Source: Streptomyces yangpuensis (GTDB lineage Bacteria; Actinomycetota; Actinomycetes; Streptomycetales; Streptomycetaceae). From it: a stretch of 64,000 bases of DNA. The stretch is taken from NCBI RefSeq assembly GCF_001005295.1, contig NZ_LBMK01000002.1:1733849-1797848 (forward strand), read 5' to 3'. A program made the position numbers and the translations under genes. This document shows, piece after piece, positions 1-8,992 of the stretch. The notes below the pieces were generated by a model. The model ran no database searches and was not told where the DNA came from. It saw nothing but the letters and a program-made list of their open reading frames with translations. The first letter of the stretch is position 1, and every line of letters begins with the position of its first letter.

Positions 1-613
1 CGGGGTTCGCGAGGAAGGTGACCTCGATCTCGTTGGCCTGGCCGGCGTACCGGGGGGCGGGGGTGAGCTCGATCTCCTGGTAGAAGGGCAGCTGCTGGCC
101 GGTGCCGGCGATGCGCCCGTACTCGAGGTCGGCGGACTTGAAGCCGAAGCCGAGCTGCCCGAGCGCCTCCAGGACCGCCTCCTGCACAGGCAGGGGGCGG
201 ACGGTCAGGGCGTCGAGGTCACCCTTGTCCTTGGCGCCCGCCACGCCGAGTTCGGTCCGAACCCCGAGGACGATACCGAGCGGCTGCCCGTACAGCTCGG
301 TGATCGGGGTCTCCCAGGGCAGGGTGACCGCGAACGGAACGCTGCGGTGCTCGCCCTCGTGGAGGCGGAAGCCGCCACCGACGCTGAAGCGCTCGAAGAC
401 GACAGTTCCGTCGTGCTCGCCGTGCTCGGTCTCGGCCTCGACGCGGGCGACGAGCTCAAGTGTGATGTGCTCGATGTCGAAGTCCGCGCGCCCTCCGGTC
501 AGACGGACCTCGCCGGACAGGCTGCCGCCAGGGGTTGCACCGGCGAGGTCGAGGACCGTGTCCACGGCCGGGCCGCCGACACCCATCGAGCCGAGCAGTC
601 GCTTGAACACCAT
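1..613 (-). CDS. Spo0M-family sporulation-control protein (C-terminus beyond window)
   Basis: The minus-strand frame reads MVFKRLLGSMGVGGPAVDTV, then a beta-rich arrestin-like domain, matching the N-terminal two thirds of the actinobacterial Spo0M/SpoOM family. In Bacillus this family influences sporulation and cell-surface properties; the Streptomyces role is not established. About 204 residues are present and the frame runs open off the left edge. I chose the ATG at 613 because an AAGGAG sits 10 nt upstream and family members begin MVFK. An in-frame ATG at 637 has no ribosome site. No signal peptide is visible, so the product is probably cytoplasmic. Confidence 0.85.
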   Translation of the reverse strand, partial: MVFKRLLGSMGVGGPAVDTVLDLAGATPGGSLSGEVRLTGGRADFDIEHITLELVARVEAETEHGEHDGTVVFERFSVGGGFRLHEGEHRSVPFAVTLPWETPITELYGQPLGIVLGVRTELGVAGAKDKGDLDALTVRPLPVQEAVLEALGQLGFGFKSADLEYGRIAGTGQQLPFYQEIELTPAPRYAGQANEIEVTFLANP

Positions 614-707
614 CGTGGCGTCCACTCCTTCAGTCATGGTTCACAAAGGCAGGCGCCCCGGCGGCCCGCCGCCGGGGCGAAAAGCGTGCGCCAGCGGCGC
701 GGGGGTA

Positions 708-926
708 CTACTTCGCGGCGTCCAGTGCGGCGAGCGCCTGGGCCCAGCGGGCGAACTTCAGGTCGGCCAGGTCCGCGACGGTCTTGATCCCGAACGCCTC
801 CTTCAGCAGCTCCCCCTGCCGCTCACTGACGCCCTTGAGCGCGTCCACGGGGGCCGCCAGGACCTCCGCCACACTCTTGTCCGCCCACGCCTTGTCCAGC
901 ACCTTGTCGAGATCGATCGAAGCCAT
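708..926 (-). CDS. small helix-hairpin-helix-like protein, 72 aa
   Basis: A short acidic protein (MASIDLDKVLDKAWADKSVA...) with a KGVSERQGELLKEAFGIKTVADL segment, which looks like the helix-hairpin-helix fold found in DUF4332-like and RuvA-like domains. Family knowledge: such small HhH proteins are common and uncharacterised in Streptomyces. The ATG at 926 follows a GGGAGGGA sequence at good spacing; an upstream in-frame start at 1043 would add 39 residues of Cys- and Pro-rich sequence unlike the family. It lies 95 bp downstream of the Spo0M-like start on the same strand and may be transcribed ahead of it. Function unknown. Confidence 0.75.
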   Translation of the reverse strand: MASIDLDKVLDKAWADKSVAEVLAAPVDALKGVSERQGELLKEAFGIKTVADLADLKFARWAQALAALDAAK

Positions 927-1361
927 GAAAAGTCCCTCCCTGAAGAACAAGCAGCCAACACATCCATCCGCCAACAGGCAGCCCTCCACGCCCCGTTGCG
1001 GGCATGCGGGCATGCCTGAGCACCGGTGCGTGAAGATCACCACTAGCGGAATCTACACACATGTAGAAGCATAGGAGTAGTCGGGCCGTCGCGAAGCGCC
1101 GTCATGGAAAAGGCGCAAAGGGTTCCCTCGAACCGCCCCACCGCCCCACCGGCCGGCCGGCCGGGTGCGGGGCGGCGGCGTTGGGGTTTACTTGCCTTTT
1201 ACCAAAAGGTGCGGATACTTTCCGTAACCACACACGTATCCGGACCTACGAGGTCCGCCGAGAAGGAAACGGAGCAGCAGACCCGCAATGGGTGAACCTC
1301 CCAGTCCATGCCGTGCCACGCCCTGCCCGAAGACTCTTGAGCCGGGAGCGGGGGTGGCACG
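927..1361. other. divergent intergenic region with two palindromes
   Basis: This 435 bp region separates the small HhH gene (minus) from the CNNM operon (plus). No credible gene is seen. It carries two short palindromes, CCTTTT-ACC-AAAAGG at 1195-1209 and CGGACCT-ACG-AGGTCCG at 1241-1257, the second about 100 bp before the CNNM start. The stretch around 1190-1240 is less GC-rich than its surroundings, as expected of a promoter region. Either palindrome could be an operator; the assignment is inference. Confidence 0.5.
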
Positions 1362-2693
1362 GTGACCGAGATCCTGCTGCTGCTTCTCGCGCTCGCCCTC
1401 ACCCTGGCGTGCGCGGTGTTCGTCGCCGCTGAATTCTCCCTGACCACCGTCGAGCGCAGCGAGCTGGAGCGGGCCGCCGCCGACGGTGAACGTGGTGCCG
1501 CGAGCGCCTTGAAGGCCGCCAAGCGGCTGACGTTCCAGCTCTCGGGCGCCCAGCTGGGCATCACCGTGACCTCGCTGGTCATCGGCATGCTCGCCGAACC
1601 CTCGGTCTCGGCCCTGCTGCGCGGCCCCCTGGAAGCCATCGGCCTGCCCGCGGGCGCGGTGGCGACCATCGCCACCCTGCTCGGCGTGGCGATGTCCACG
1701 ATCGTGCTGATGGTGGTCGGCGAGCTCGTCCCCAAGAACTGGGCGATCTCCCACCCTCTGGGCGTCGCCAAGGTCGTGGCCGGACCCCAGCGCGCCTTCA
1801 CCGCCGTCTTCGCACCGCTGATCCGGCACCTGAACAACACCGCCAACCGCCTGGTACGCCGCTTCGGGCTGGAGCCGGCCGAGGAACTCGCCTCCGCGCG
1901 CACGCCGGAGGAGCTGGTGGCCCTGGCCCGGCACTCGGCCCGCGAAGGCGCCATCGAAGCCGACTCGGCCGAGCTGTTCGTCCGCACACTGCGCCTGGGC
2001 GAGCTGACCGCGGAGAACGTGATGACCCCGCGCGTGGACGTACGCGCGCTCGAAGCGCACGCCACCGCCCTGGATGCGGCCAACCTGACGCTGGCCACCG
2101 GCATCTCCCGCTTCCCCGTCTACCGCGACAGCCTGGACGAGGTGATCGGAACCCTCCACGTGCGCGACGTCCTGGCCCTGGAGGACGACAAGCGCCCCCT
2201 GACCCCCGTCACCGCGCTGATGACCGAACCCCTGCTCGTTCCCCACTCCCTGCCCGTGGACACCCTCCTCGGCAGGCTGCGCAAGGCACGCACCATGGCC
2301 GTGGTCATCGACGAATACGGCGGCACCGCCGGCGTCGCCACGGTGGAGGACATCGTCGAGGAAGTCGTCGGCGCGGTCCGCGACGAACACGACCCCATGG
2401 AGGTTCCCGACCTGATCGAAGCCCCGGAGGAGAACGGCCGCCGGGCCTACGAAGCCGACGGCTCCATCCGCCTGGACCAGCTCGAAGAGATCGGCCTGGA
2501 AGCCCCCGACGGCCCCTACGAGACTCTCGCGGGCCTGATCGCCACCCACCTTGAGCGCATCCCGCTCGCCGGTGACACCATCACCCTCGCCGACTGGGAA
2601 CTGACCGTACTCGACATAGACCACCACCGGGCCGACCGCGTGGCCCTCACCGCACCGGCCCTGGCCGATGAGACCGAGGGGGAGGAACGATGA
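1362..2693 (+). CDS. CNNM/CorC-type hemolysin-family transporter, first of pair
   Basis: A 443-residue protein with an N-terminal DUF21/CNNM membrane domain (about residues 1-190, with the GELVPKNWAI signature), a CBS pair (about 205-330, RVDVRALEAHATALDAANLT and IDEYGGTAGVATVEDIVEE) and a C-terminal CorC_HlyC domain (about 345-430, YEADGSIRLDQLEE). Members of this family transport or regulate divalent cations such as Mg2+ or Co2+; calling them hemolysins is historical. The start is GTG 1362, after GAGCGGGGGTGG. Its stop overlaps the next start by four bases (ATGA), so the two genes are translationally coupled. Confidence 0.9.
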   Translation: MTEILLLLLALALTLACAVFVAAEFSLTTVERSELERAAADGERGAASALKAAKRLTFQLSGAQLGITVTSLVIGMLAEPSVSALLRGPLEAIGLPAGAVATIATLLGVAMSTIVLMVVGELVPKNWAISHPLGVAKVVAGPQRAFTAVFAPLIRHLNNTANRLVRRFGLEPAEELASARTPEELVALARHSAREGAIEADSAELFVRTLRLGELTAENVMTPRVDVRALEAHATALDAANLTLATGISRFPVYRDSLDEVIGTLHVRDVLALEDDKRPLTPVTALMTEPLLVPHSLPVDTLLGRLRKARTMAVVIDEYGGTAGVATVEDIVEEVVGAVRDEHDPMEVPDLIEAPEENGRRAYEADGSIRLDQLEEIGLEAPDGPYETLAGLIATHLERIPLAGDTITLADWELTVLDIDHHRADRVALTAPALADETEGEER

Positions 2694-3715
2694 CCACGAT
2701 CCAGCTGCTGATCGGCGTGCTGACGCTGGTCACCAACGCCTTCTTCGTCGGCGCCGAGTTCGCCCTGATCTCCGTACGCCGCAGCCAGATCGAACCGGCC
2801 GCCCTCAAGGGTGATCGCCGGGCGAGGGCCACCCTGTGGGGCCTGGAACACCTCTCCGCGATGATGGCCACCGCCCAGCTCGGCATCACCGTCTCTTCGC
2901 TGGTCCTGGGCGCCGTCGCGGAGCCGGCCATCGCGCACCTGCTGGAGCCCCCCTTCGAGGCGGTCGGCGTGCCCGAGGCGCTGATCCACCCGATCGCCTT
3001 CGTCATCGCGCTGACCCTGGCCACCTACCTCCACATGCTGATCGGCGAGATGGTCCCCAAGAACATCGCACTTGCCGCCCCGGCACCCACCGCACTGACC
3101 CTCGGCCCCCCGCTGGTCGCCCTCACCCGCGCGCTGCGCCCGCTGGTCTTCGGCATCAACGCCTTCGCCAACACCCTGCTGCGTCTGCTGAAGGTGGAGC
3201 CGAAAGACGAGGTGGCCTCCGTCTTCACCGACGGCGAACTCGCCCGCCTGGTCAAGGACTCCCGCGACGCCGGCCTGATCGACCCCGAAGAGGGCGAACG
3301 CCTCCAGGACGCCCTCGAACTGGGCACCCGCAGGGTCGGTGAGATCATGATCCCGCGCGGCCGGTTCGTCAGCGTCACCGACGGCATCACCCCGCGCGGA
3401 CTGGAGCGGACCGCCGCCGAACACGGCTTCTCGCGCCTGGTCGTCACCGGCGCGGGCGGCGAGATCCTGGGCTTCCTCCACATCAAGGACGCCCTCGCCG
3501 CCACCGACCGCACCGCGCCGTTCCCGCGCACCGCCCTCCACACAGTCACCAAGGTCGCCAAGGACACGCCCCTGGACGACACCATGACCGCCATGCGCAC
3601 CGCCGGCACCCACCTGGCCGCCGTCACCGACGACAACGGCGATGTCATCGGCTTCGTCACCATGGAGGACGTACTCGAGGAACTCGTCGGCGAGGCCGCC
3701 GCCCCCGGCGCCTGA
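2690..3715 (+). CDS. CNNM/CorC-type hemolysin-family transporter, second of pair
   Basis: A 341-residue paralogue of the preceding gene: DUF21/CNNM membrane domain (about 1-190, with MLIGEMVPKNIALA) followed by a CBS pair (about 210-335, ending FVTMEDVLEELVGE). It lacks the C-terminal CorC_HlyC domain of its partner. Paired long and short CNNM proteins are common in actinobacteria and may form a hetero-oligomer; that is inference. The start ATG overlaps the previous stop (ATGA). A perfect 24 bp hairpin 12 bp after the stop ends the operon. Confidence 0.9.
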   Translation: MTTIQLLIGVLTLVTNAFFVGAEFALISVRRSQIEPAALKGDRRARATLWGLEHLSAMMATAQLGITVSSLVLGAVAEPAIAHLLEPPFEAVGVPEALIHPIAFVIALTLATYLHMLIGEMVPKNIALAAPAPTALTLGPPLVALTRALRPLVFGINAFANTLLRLLKVEPKDEVASVFTDGELARLVKDSRDAGLIDPEEGERLQDALELGTRRVGEIMIPRGRFVSVTDGITPRGLERTAAEHGFSRLVVTGAGGEILGFLHIKDALAATDRTAPFPRTALHTVTKVAKDTPLDDTMTAMRTAGTHLAAVTDDNGDVIGFVTMEDVLEELVGEAAAPGA

Positions 3716-3727
3716 CCGGCAGGTATG

Positions 3728-3780
3728 AGCGGCTGGTGGTGGCCGGGGGCGCGATGCGCCCCCGGCCACCACCAGCCGCT
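3728..3780 (+). terminator. 24-bp perfect hairpin terminator
   Basis: Left arm 3728-3751 (begins AGCGGCTGGTGG) is an exact reverse complement of 3757-3780, with a five-base loop CGATG. There is no T tract, which is normal for Streptomyces terminators. It lies 12 bp after the CNNM pair. Confidence 0.85.
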
Positions 3781-3992
3781 TGCCCGGGCTTGCCACTGCG
3801 GTCGAGGCATTCCGGGCGCGTCCGATTCCGGGCCGGTGGGGCTCCGGCAGGGTCGGTCGGACGGAGGCGTGGGTGCGGTCCACATCCTTGAGGCGGGAAG
3901 TGTGGCGACGGGCACCATGTGCCGTTGACCTGGGCGTTCCTATGGTGTGGCGACACGGAATCGTCCCCGCCCCCAGTCCGGAAGTGGTACTC

Positions 3993-5384
3993 ATGGCCGC
4001 CCCTGCCGCACCGTCAGCGAGCCCCGGCACCATCAGAAGAGTCGTCGCGGCGAGTCTCGTCGGCACCACCGTCGAGTGGTACGACTTCTTTCTCTACGGT
4101 TCGGCCGCCGCGCTGGTGTTCAACCAGCTGTTCTTCCCCGAGAGTGAACCGTTGGTCGGCACCCTCCTCGCCTTCCTCACCTACGCGATCGGCTTCGCGG
4201 CACGCCCCCTCGGCGGGCTTGTCTTCGGCCACTACGGCGACAAGATCGGCCGCAAGCGGCTCCTCGTCCTCAGCCTCCTCCTCATGGGCGGCGCGACCTT
4301 CGCCATGGGCCTGCTGCCCACCCACGCGAGCATCGGCGTCGGCGCCCCCGTCCTCCTCACCCTCCTGCGCCTGATCCAGGGGTTCGCGCTCGGCGGGGAG
4401 TGGGGCGGCGCGGTGCTGCTCGTCTCCGAGCACGGTGACGACAGGAACCGCGGCTTCTGGGCCTCCTGGCCCCAGGCGGGGGCGCCCGGCGGCAACCTGC
4501 TGGCCACCGGCGTCCTCGCTCTCCTCGCCGCAGTGCAGTCCGACGAGGCCTTCCTCGCCTGGGGCTGGCGCATCCCCTTCCTGCTCTCCGGGGTGCTGGT
4601 GATGATCGGCCTGTGGATCCGGATATCCGTCGCCGAGTCCCCGGTGTTCCTGGAGGCACAGGCCGCGGCCGCGCGGCGGGCCGCCGCCGGCGTCGCGGCG
4701 AAGCCGCCCGTGACCGAGGTGTTCCGTACGAACTGGCGCGGCGTCCTGACCGCGATCGGCACCCGCCTCGGCGAGAACATCTCGTACTACGTCATCACCG
4801 CCTTCCTCCTCGTCTACGTCACCAGCCACCTCGGGCTGCCCAAGAGCGACGGCCTGAACGCCGTCCTGATCGGTTCAGCCGTCCACTTCGCTGCCATCCC
4901 GGCGTGGGGCGCCCTCTCCGACCGGATCGGCCGCCGCCCCGTCACCCTCATCGGCTCCGTCGGCATGATCGGCTGGGCGTTCGCCTTCTTCGCCCTGCTC
5001 GACTCCAGGTCCTTCCCGGTGATCGTGACCGCCGTGACCGTCGGGCTGCTCCTGCACGGTGCGATGTACGGACCGCAGGCCGCCTTCATCTCGGAGATGT
5101 TCGCCACCGAGGTCCGCTACTCGGGGGCCTCGATGGGATCCCAACTTGCGTCCGTCGTCGGCGGAGCGCTCGCCCCGATCGTCGCTGTGGCCCTGCTCAA
5201 GGACCACGACTCCTCCGTACCGGTCTCGATCTACCTGGGCGCGGCGGCAGCGGTCACCACGCTGACGGTGCTGGTCGCCAAGGAGACCCGCGGGCGTAGC
5301 CTGGCCCGCGAACACGCCCCGGCGGGCGGCGCGGTTCCCGCCCCGCGCGGGACCGGGTACGGAGCGGTGCCGGCCGACAACTGA
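3993..5384 (+). CDS. MHS-family metabolite:H+ symporter (MFS)
   Basis: A 463-residue major facilitator protein. The early GTTVEWYDFFLYGSAAALVF segment and the GRRPVTLIGS loop are signatures of the metabolite:H+ symporter family (ShiA, ProP, KgtP relatives). These carry small carboxylates or osmolytes with protons; the substrate cannot be read from the sequence. Twelve hydrophobic segments are present, with the GDKIGRK loop between helices 2 and 3. The ATG at 3993 is preceded by GGAAG; the frame stays open further upstream but without membrane-protein character. The GAF/PucR regulator follows after 91 bp on the same strand, suggesting a transporter-regulator unit. Confidence 0.9.
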   Translation: MAAPAAPSASPGTIRRVVAASLVGTTVEWYDFFLYGSAAALVFNQLFFPESEPLVGTLLAFLTYAIGFAARPLGGLVFGHYGDKIGRKRLLVLSLLLMGGATFAMGLLPTHASIGVGAPVLLTLLRLIQGFALGGEWGGAVLLVSEHGDDRNRGFWASWPQAGAPGGNLLATGVLALLAAVQSDEAFLAWGWRIPFLLSGVLVMIGLWIRISVAESPVFLEAQAAAARRAAAGVAAKPPVTEVFRTNWRGVLTAIGTRLGENISYYVITAFLLVYVTSHLGLPKSDGLNAVLIGSAVHFAAIPAWGALSDRIGRRPVTLIGSVGMIGWAFAFFALLDSRSFPVIVTAVTVGLLLHGAMYGPQAAFISEMFATEVRYSGASMGSQLASVVGGALAPIVAVALLKDHDSSVPVSIYLGAAAAVTTLTVLVAKETRGRSLAREHAPAGGAVPAPRGTGYGAVPADN

Positions 5385-5475
5385 ACACCCATCCGGCACT
5401 GCCGGTGCCGGCGCCCGGCAGTTCCCGCTGCCGGTGCCGCCCGGCCCAGTCCACCACCACGACGGAGAGCGCCCG

Positions 5476-7422
5476 ATGCCCACCACCGGAAACACCGCGA
5501 GCACCGGCACCGGCACCGGGCCGTCCTGGACCGCGCTGCGGCACCTGCACCACCTGCTGGACCTGCTCGACCGGGGCGCGCCGGCCGAGCAGTTCGCACC
5601 GCCCGCCGCCCCCGCCCGCGGCCCGCACCTCGAAGACGCCGACGCGGCCGTGGTCGCCGAGGCCACCCGGGTCGCGCTCCGCATCCGCCGGACGCTCACC
5701 CAGCACCGCCGCCGCGAGGCCGAACTCGCCGCGCTCTTCGACACCGCCGGGGACCTGGCCCGGCTCAGGGACCTGGACGCCGTACTGAAGGCCATCGTCC
5801 ACCGCGCCAAGCTGCTCCTCGGCACGGACGTGACGTACCTGTCCCTCAACGACGACGACGCGGGCGACACCTACATGCGGGTGACCGACGGCTCGGTCTC
5901 CGCCGCGTTCCAGCAGGTCCGCCTCGGCATGGGGGAGGGCCTCGGCGGTCTGGTCGCGGAGACGGCCCGCCCCTACTCCACCGGCGACTACCGTGACGAC
6001 CGGCGCTTCCGGCACACCCCGACGATCGACGGCGCCGTCACGGAGGAGGGGCTACGGGCCATCCTGGGCGTCCCGCTGCGCCTGGGCACCCGGGTGATCG
6101 GCGTCCTGTACGCGGCGGACCGCACCGCCCGCACCTTCACCCCCGACGAGGTGGCGCTCCTGTCCTCCCTCGCCGACCACGCCGCCATCGCCATCGACAG
6201 CGCCCGCCTGCTCGACGAGACCCGCAGCGCGCTCGTCGACCTCAACGAGGCCTCACGGACCATCGAGGCGCACAGCGACGCCATGCGGCGGGCCGAGGAC
6301 GCCCACGACCGGCTGACCGATCTGGTGCTGCGCGGCGCCGGCATCGGCGACGTCGCCACCGCCATCGGCACCGTCCTGCAGGGCGGCACCCTGATCCACG
6401 ACGCCGACGGCACCGAACTCGCCCGCTCCGGAACCGATTCCGGACGGCCGCCCGCCCGGGCCGTCACCGCGTCCCGGGCCGGCGGACGTGCCGTGCCCGC
6501 CGACGGCACCTGGGTGTGCGCCGTCCTCGCGGGCCCCGAACTGCTCGGCAGCATCGCCCTGACCGGCCGCCCCGACCTCGGCGACGCCGACCGCCGCCTC
6601 TTCGAGCGGACCGCCGTCGTCACGGCTCTGCTACTGCTCCAGAGCCGCTCGGTCGCCGAGACGGAGGACCGGGTACGGGGCGAGCTCCTCGGCGACCTCC
6701 TCACCGGCGCCGCCGACCCGGCGAGCCTGCCGGCCCGCGCCCGCCGGGTCGGCGTGAACCCGGACCGCCTGCACGGGGTGTTCGTCCTGCACTGCGCCGC
6801 CGCACCCCGGCAGCGGCTGCTGTCCGCCGCCGCCCGGATCGCGCACGCCCGCTCGGGCCTCGCCGGGCTGCACCACGACGACGTGGTCCTCGTCCTCCCC
6901 ACCGAGCACCCCGGGCCCGCCGCCGCAGGCCTCGCGGGCGAGCTGGGCCTGGCCCTCGCCCGCCCCGTCACGGTCGGCGCCGCCGGCCCGGTCACGGCGC
7001 CGGGACGGTTCCCCGGCGCCCACGCCGAGGCCCTGCGGTGCCGGACCGCCCTGCGCGCGCTTGGCCGGGAGGGCTCCGGCGCCGCCCTGGGCGGCCTGGG
7101 CTTCCTCGGTGTGCTGCTCGGCGACCGCACAGACCTCGGCGGCTACGTGCGCGGGACCCTGGGGCCCGTGCTCGACTACGACGCGAAGCGCGGCACCGAA
7201 CTCCTCCACACCCTCCGGACCTACTTCGACGAGGGCGCGAGCCAGTCCAGGGCCGCCGAGGCCCTCCACGTGCACGTCAACACGGTGGTGCAGCGCCTGG
7301 ACCGGATAGGCCGGCTGCTGGGCCGTGACTGGCAGCGACCGGAACGGGCCCTGGAGCTCCAACTCGCCCTGCGCGTCCACCGGGTGCAGCGGCCGGACGA
7401 TTCCGGTCCGCCGCCCGCGTAG
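5476..7422 (+). CDS. GAF-domain PucR/CdaR-type transcriptional regulator
   Basis: A 648-residue regulator. Residues about 80-235 form a GAF domain (LARLRDLDAVLKAIVHRAKLLLG...VTYLSLNDDD), followed by a middle region and a C-terminal PucR helix-turn-helix (about 575-640: LLHTLRTYFDEG, ASQSRAAEALHVHVNTVVQRLDRIGRLLG). The family responds to small aromatic or carboxylate ligands and often controls neighbouring catabolic or transport genes. Its place just after the MHS symporter suggests it controls that gene. The start ATG 5476 has GGAG eight bases upstream; a start at 5434 is also open. Ligand unknown. Confidence 0.85.
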   Translation: MPTTGNTASTGTGTGPSWTALRHLHHLLDLLDRGAPAEQFAPPAAPARGPHLEDADAAVVAEATRVALRIRRTLTQHRRREAELAALFDTAGDLARLRDLDAVLKAIVHRAKLLLGTDVTYLSLNDDDAGDTYMRVTDGSVSAAFQQVRLGMGEGLGGLVAETARPYSTGDYRDDRRFRHTPTIDGAVTEEGLRAILGVPLRLGTRVIGVLYAADRTARTFTPDEVALLSSLADHAAIAIDSARLLDETRSALVDLNEASRTIEAHSDAMRRAEDAHDRLTDLVLRGAGIGDVATAIGTVLQGGTLIHDADGTELARSGTDSGRPPARAVTASRAGGRAVPADGTWVCAVLAGPELLGSIALTGRPDLGDADRRLFERTAVVTALLLLQSRSVAETEDRVRGELLGDLLTGAADPASLPARARRVGVNPDRLHGVFVLHCAAAPRQRLLSAAARIAHARSGLAGLHHDDVVLVLPTEHPGPAAAGLAGELGLALARPVTVGAAGPVTAPGRFPGAHAEALRCRTALRALGREGSGAALGGLGFLGVLLGDRTDLGGYVRGTLGPVLDYDAKRGTELLHTLRTYFDEGASQSRAAEALHVHVNTVVQRLDRIGRLLGRDWQRPERALELQLALRVHRVQRPDDSGPPPA

Positions 7423-7500
7423 GCCGGTGTCCACCCGCCCGCGCGGCGCGGTTCGCGGCGCAGCCGACGGAAGGGCGCCACAGGTGGCAGGGTGGAGGAC

Positions 7501-8253
7501 ATGTGCGGCCGATACGTTTCCACCCGCAGCCCCGAAGACCTCTCCGGCCTCTTCCAGGCCGCGCCCCCGGACCCGCGGGACGCGCTGGGACCCAGCTGGA
7601 ACGTCGCCCCCACCGACGCGGTCTGGGCGGTGCTGGAGCGCGCCGACCGGGAGAGCGGGCTGCTGGAGCGGCGGCTCCGCCCCCTGCGGTGGGGCCTGGT
7701 GCCGTCCTGGTCGAAGAGCCCGTCCGGCGGCGCGAAGATGATCAATGCGCGGGTGGAGACGGTGCACGAGAAGCCCGCGTACCGGCGCGCCTTCGCCAAG
7801 CGCCGCTGCCTGCTGCCGGCGGACGGGTTCTACGAGTGGCAGGCCGTCCCCGCCTCGGCCGGGGCGAAGGCCTACAAGCAGCCGTACTTCATCCGCCCCG
7901 AGGACGGCGTCGTGATGGCGATGGCCGGGCTCTACGAGTTCTGGCGCGACCCCGCTGTCGCCGACGGCGACGACCCGGCGGCGTGGTGGGCGACCTGCAC
8001 GATCATCACCACCGAGGCGACCGACGCGGCCGGCCGCGTCCATCCCCGGATGCCGCTGGCGCTCGCCCCCGCCGACTACGAGGCCTGGCTCGACCCGTCC
8101 CACCAGGACGCGGACGAACTGCGCGCGCTGCTCGCCGCACCCGGGGGCGGCCGCCTCGACGTGCGTCCCGTGTCGACGGCGGTCAACAACGTGCGCAACA
8201 ACGGGCCCGAACTCCTCGACGAGCCCTCCGACCCCGCGTCGGCGGTGAAGTAA
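7501..8253 (+). CDS. SOS response-associated peptidase (SRAP/HMCES family)
   Basis: A 250-residue SRAP protein beginning MCGRYV. After methionine removal, Cys2 becomes the catalytic N-terminal residue that forms a thiazolidine crosslink with abasic sites in single-stranded DNA. Other family marks are visible: SWNVAPT, RWGLVPSW, KMINARVETV, ADGFYEW (catalytic Glu) and HPRMPLAL (catalytic His). It acts in DNA repair by shielding abasic sites. The start is ATG 7501, with GGTGGAGG four bases upstream. No LexA-type box is obvious in the short upstream gap. Confidence 0.95.
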   Translation: MCGRYVSTRSPEDLSGLFQAAPPDPRDALGPSWNVAPTDAVWAVLERADRESGLLERRLRPLRWGLVPSWSKSPSGGAKMINARVETVHEKPAYRRAFAKRRCLLPADGFYEWQAVPASAGAKAYKQPYFIRPEDGVVMAMAGLYEFWRDPAVADGDDPAAWWATCTIITTEATDAAGRVHPRMPLALAPADYEAWLDPSHQDADELRALLAAPGGGRLDVRPVSTAVNNVRNNGPELLDEPSDPASAVK

Positions 8254-8324
8254 AGAAATATTGACACGATGTACTCCCTGCTTGACACTTCACGTGTCAG
8301 GTTTTCTTTACATGGGGAGTGGTC
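8254..8324 (+). promoter_or_regulatory. AT-rich promoter with TGACAC repeats and dyad
   Basis: This short gap before the membrane protein/XRE/dehydrogenase operon holds TTGACAC twice (8261-8267 and 8282-8288, 21 bp apart) and a perfect dyad TGACAC-TTCAC-GTGTCA at 8283-8299. The second TTGACA (8282-8287) could be a -35 box, with a weak TCTTTA -10 about 17 bp on. The dyad would overlap that spacer, as an autoregulating XRE repressor site should. The GGGGAG ribosome site for GTG 8325 is at 8314-8319. Confidence 0.55.
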
Positions 8325-8753
8325 GTGGCAGTCGAGGAAAAACGCGCATGGATCATGATCGTGGTCACGGTCGTGTCGTACGCGGTCTACCTGGCCCTCG
8401 TCCTCGGGAGATCCGGGGACGGCCCGATCGCCGAGGAGCCCTACGTCGCCGCGCTGCTGTGGACGGTCGGGTCGGCCATCGTCGCCTCCATCGTTCTGCA
8501 CATCGCGGTAGCGCTCCTCTCGCCGGAGGAGGGCAGGACCAAGGACCAGCGCGACCGCGAGATCCACCACTTCGGTGAACACGTCGGACAGTCCTTCGTC
8601 GCCATCGGGGGCGTGGCCGGGCTCATCCTCGCGATGGCCGAGGCGGACCAGTTCTGGATCGCCAATGCCCTCTACCTCGCGTTCGTCCTGTCGGCGCTGC
8701 TCGGATCCATGGCGAAGATCTCCGCTTACCGGACGGGCTTCCAGCCGTGGTGA
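8325..8753 (+). CDS. four-helix membrane protein of unknown function
   Basis: A 142-residue integral membrane protein. Four hydrophobic segments are visible, roughly at residues 8-28, 42-63, 86-104 and 112-133, with a charged loop ([15 protein letters not shown]) between helices 2 and 3. It resembles the DUF2178-like proteins that are often encoded next to small XRE regulators. GTG 8325 is the best start because GGGGAG lies five bases upstream; GTG 8319 lies inside that ribosome site. The stop overlaps the next start (GTGA). Function unknown; the pairing with a regulator suggests a membrane partner or a sensed target. Confidence 0.75.
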   Translation: MAVEEKRAWIMIVVTVVSYAVYLALVLGRSGDGPIAEEPYVAALLWTVGSAIVASIVLHIAVALLSPEEGRTKDQRDREIHHFGEHVGQSFVAIGGVAGLILAMAEADQFWIANALYLAFVLSALLGSMAKISAYRTGFQPW

Positions 8754-8992
8754 GGCCCACGAGGGTCACCAACAGGATCCGGGCCCTGCGCTTCGCCAAC
8801 GGCGAGATGACCCAGGCCGAGCTCGCGCGCCGGATCGGCGTCACCCGGCAGACCGTCATCGCCATCGAACAGGGCCGCTATTCGCCCTCCCTGGAGAAGG
8901 CCTTCGAGATCGCCCGCGTGTTCGCCGTACCGCTCGACTCCGTTTTCCAGTACTCCGCGACAGCCACCACCGCAGAGGGAGAAGAATCATGA
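8750..8992 (+). CDS. small XRE-family DNA-binding regulator
   Basis: An 80-residue protein that is almost wholly a Cro/C1-type helix-turn-helix: [51 protein letters not shown]. This type (YozG/YgzD-like) is normally a homodimeric repressor of its own operon. Likely sites are the TGACAC repeats upstream of the operon. Start GTG 8750 overlaps the membrane-protein stop (GTGA), and its own stop overlaps the next start (ATGA), so all three genes are coupled. Confidence 0.88.
   Translation: MRPTRVTNRIRALRFANGEMTQAELARRIGVTRQTVIAIEQGRYSPSLEKAFEIARVFAVPLDSVFQYSATATTAEGEES

Noticed and set aside
3719..3928. 67-residue ORF over the hairpin after the CNNM genes
   Set aside because: Its sequence is the translated terminator hairpin.
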